DNA of 41,487 nt, from positions 1-41,487 of the forward strand of contig JAGOOX010000003.1 in NCBI GenBank assembly GCA_017992305.1, written 5' to 3'. Origin of the DNA: Minisyncoccota bacterium. GTDB taxonomy: Bacteria > Patescibacteriota > Minisyncoccia > Phycocordibacterales > UBA9973. The position numbers were made by a program, and so were the translations under genes. Below, one piece after another: positions 40,586 through 41,487 of this stretch (the stretch's first letter is position 1; each line of letters starts with the position of its first letter). The notes under the pieces are model-generated. The model did not search any database, was not told where the DNA came from, and saw only the letters and a list, made by a program, of their open reading frames with translations.

Positions 40586-40610
40586 TCCGAACTTCGTCCC
40601 AGGTTCGGAG
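40586..40610. repeat. 25-nt hairpin repeat, copy 1
   Basis: TCCGAAC - TTCGTCCCAG - GTTCGGA. Copy 2 at 41369 matches at 23 of 25 positions. The two copies flank the unit containing the 167-residue gene. Confidence 0.75.
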
Positions 40611-40617
40611 CAAGGTA

Positions 40618-40646
40618 TTGACTTTTATAACTAATTATGCTATACT
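40618..40646 (+). promoter_or_regulatory. Strong promoter of the 40788 gene
   Basis: TTGACT, 17-base spacer, TATACT; predicted start near 40653, giving an unusually long leader (about 135 bases) that contains two hairpins. Confidence 0.8.
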
Positions 40647-40689
40647 ATAAAAGAATCATTTTTTGAATTTACTGTTATATAATATTGAG

Positions 40690-40765
40690 CGCGGTAGTTT
40701 AATGGTTTTAGAACTTTTGAAATTATTAAACTACTGCGACGGTAGTCTTTCGGCAATGTTGCCGA
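40690..40765 (+). promoter_or_regulatory. Structured 5' leader
   Basis: A 14-bp stem (CGCGGTAGTTTAAT with ATTAAACTACTGCG, 40690-40738, one G-U pair, 21-base loop) is followed by the perfect hairpin TCGGCAA-TG-TTGCCGA (40750-40765). Neither is followed by a T-run, so they are leader structures rather than terminators. Confidence 0.65.
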
Positions 40766-40787
40766 TTGAAAAAACTAAAGCAAAAAA

Positions 40788-41291
40788 ATGTTTACAAAAA
40801 AAATTGAAGTGACCAAGCTGGAAGCTTGTGCGCTAAACCTTATTCAATGGTTCTTTCAAGAAATGACTATTCAAAAAAATAGTGATTTTGAAAAAAATGA
40901 AAGACTAAGTTTTTCTCAAATCAACTTAAAAATTGACGACGACCCTAACCACAGTTTGGATGAACTTCCTTCAAACAAAAGCTACAAGTACAAAAGGGTG
41001 AGAGTAAAAGCTCAGTTTATTTTACCGGAGGAAAGGATCAGACACAAAAAGCCTAAAAAAGACTATTCTGACTGGTTAACTGCCGAAATTCTTTTTATAA
41101 GGGATTCTGAATCTGCAACAGAAACAGATTGGAGCCTCTTGGGGGTTTCCGTTGAATTTCATTTCGTATACCACGGTGGACTTGAAAGATTTCACATAGA
41201 AAACTTTTTTCGGTCACGGAATAGAAACGAGGTGGATACAATAGGTAAGCGTGAAGAACTGATTGCCTTTAGTGAATATCTTTTAAGTTAA
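40788..41291 (+). CDS. Hypothetical protein in a repeat-flanked unit
   Basis: 167 residues, soluble, charged (SYKYKRVRVKAQFILPEERI, SVEFHFVYHGGLERFHIENF). No family recognised. It has a strong promoter, a long structured leader, its own terminator, and lies between two near-identical hairpin repeats. Position at the end of a defence-gene region makes an accessory defence or toxin role possible, but nothing in the sequence proves it. Confidence 0.6.
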   Translation: MFTKKIEVTKLEACALNLIQWFFQEMTIQKNSDFEKNERLSFSQINLKIDDDPNHSLDELPSNKSYKYKRVRVKAQFILPEERIRHKKPKKDYSDWLTAEILFIRDSESATETDWSLLGVSVEFHFVYHGGLERFHIENFFRSRNRNEVDTIGKREELIAFSEYLLS

Positions 41292-41297
41292 ATTTAC

Positions 41298-41342
41298 AAG
41301 CCTGTTTATGAGAAAGCCTTAGCTTTACTTTTAAACAGGCTT
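41298..41342 (+). terminator. Terminator of the 40788 gene
   Basis: AAGCCTGTTTA/TAAACAGGCTT, with an inner AAAGC-CTTA-GCTTT hairpin, followed by a T-rich stretch. Confidence 0.88.
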
Positions 41343-41368
41343 TTCTCTTTTCTGGGCGATTATCACAA

Positions 41369-41393
41369 TTCGAACTTCGTCCCAAGTTCGGAG
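41369..41393. repeat. 25-nt hairpin repeat, copy 2
   Basis: TTCGAAC - TTCGTCCCAA - GTTCGGA. The C-to-T change relative to copy 1 turns a stem C-G pair into T-G, so the hairpin is kept. Confidence 0.75.
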
Positions 41394-41397
41394 CCTC

Positions 41398-41430
41398 AAA
41401 AAATAGCCTTATTTTGTAAGGTTATTTTTT
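41398..41430 (+). terminator. A/T-rich terminator-like hairpin
   Basis: AAAAAATAGCCTTA/TAAGGTTATTTTTT with a five-base loop and T-run. A TTGACA appears just beyond it at 41473, so another gene probably starts past the window edge. Confidence 0.7.
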
Positions 41431-41487
41431 ATTCCCGTACTTAGAAAATATTGCAAAGTTCGAACCTGGTTTGACATAGTATATAAA

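Noticed and set aside
40689-40740. A tRNA-like start (GCGCGGTAGTTTAATGG) suggesting a tRNA gene
   Set aside because: No T arm, acceptor 3' strand or anticodon stem can be drawn; the sequence forms a single long hairpin instead.
40586-41393. Integron attC sites
   Set aside because: The arms TCCGAAC/GTTCGGA do not fit the RYYYAAC/GTTRRRY core consensus, and no tyrosine integron integrase is present.
30246-41467. Shared 14-base match AGGTTCGAACTTTG (30246-30259, and reversed at 41454-41467) as possible att sites of the recombinase
   Set aside because: The first copy is inside the recombinase coding sequence. A 14-base match between two places in a 41-kb A+T-rich window is expected by chance.

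Overview
The window looks like chromosome from a Candidatus Patescibacteria (CPR, Parcubacteria-like) bacterium. The DNA is A+T-rich and genes are closely packed on both strands. Core proteins have CPR-style dimensions: a 745-residue ValS with no C-terminal arm, a 415-residue TsaD with insertions, a PriA without a recognisable P-loop and a 191-residue HolB-like protein. The three intact tRNA genes carry no encoded CCA. At least nine genes have a -10 box ending only 6-10 nt before the ATG, so leaderless mRNAs look common. I saw no rRNA, CRISPR array or insertion sequence.

Layout. 1-10 kb: tRNA-Phe, a sigma-region-4/alpha-CTD-like regulator, the run valS - PrsW protease - Hsp20 - small membrane protein, tsaD and dedA, with several unrecognised genes. 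10-15.9 kb is accessory: a nonapeptide-repeat protein, a YdeI-like protein, small ORFs, an XRE regulator with a palindromic operator, a two-gene Pycsar-type anti-phage cassette (TM effector then nucleotide cyclase), tRNA-Glu with a decayed second copy, two predicted small RNAs, and a PurZ-like adenylosuccinate synthetase next to a relic of the trxB 3' end. 15.9-30.2 kb is housekeeping: trxB, ftsZ, ftsA, ybeY, rpsU and priA on the minus strand; mreB, a holB-like gene, frr and rseP on the plus strand; two exported proteins of Bacteroidota-like style; then uppP, rsmE, a SET-domain methyltransferase, a THEP1-like NTPase and tRNA-Asn.

30.2 kb to the end looks like an integrated mobile/defence element. 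A large serine recombinase overlaps the 3' end of tRNA-Asn. Behind it are a control region with a conditional-terminator fold and short repeats, three overlapping small genes (one ribbon-helix-helix-like), and a putative regulator whose promoter shares a TGTCGACA palindrome with the divergent promoter. The divergent transcript begins with an elaborate RNA containing a possible pseudoknot, then two small membrane proteins. Next is a 1661-residue STAND protein (PD-(D/E)XK nuclease + NACHT + long helical sensor), a separate PD-(D/E)XK protein, and an unknown gene flanked by near-identical 25-nt hairpin repeats. I could not find the right end of the element.

The strongest candidates for something new are the Pycsar cassette in a presumed CPR genome, the PurZ-like enzyme with the Asp-to-Ser change, the nuclease-NACHT protein on the recombinase element, and the structured RNA at 34.0 kb. 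All identifications come from reading the sequence; no database search was run.
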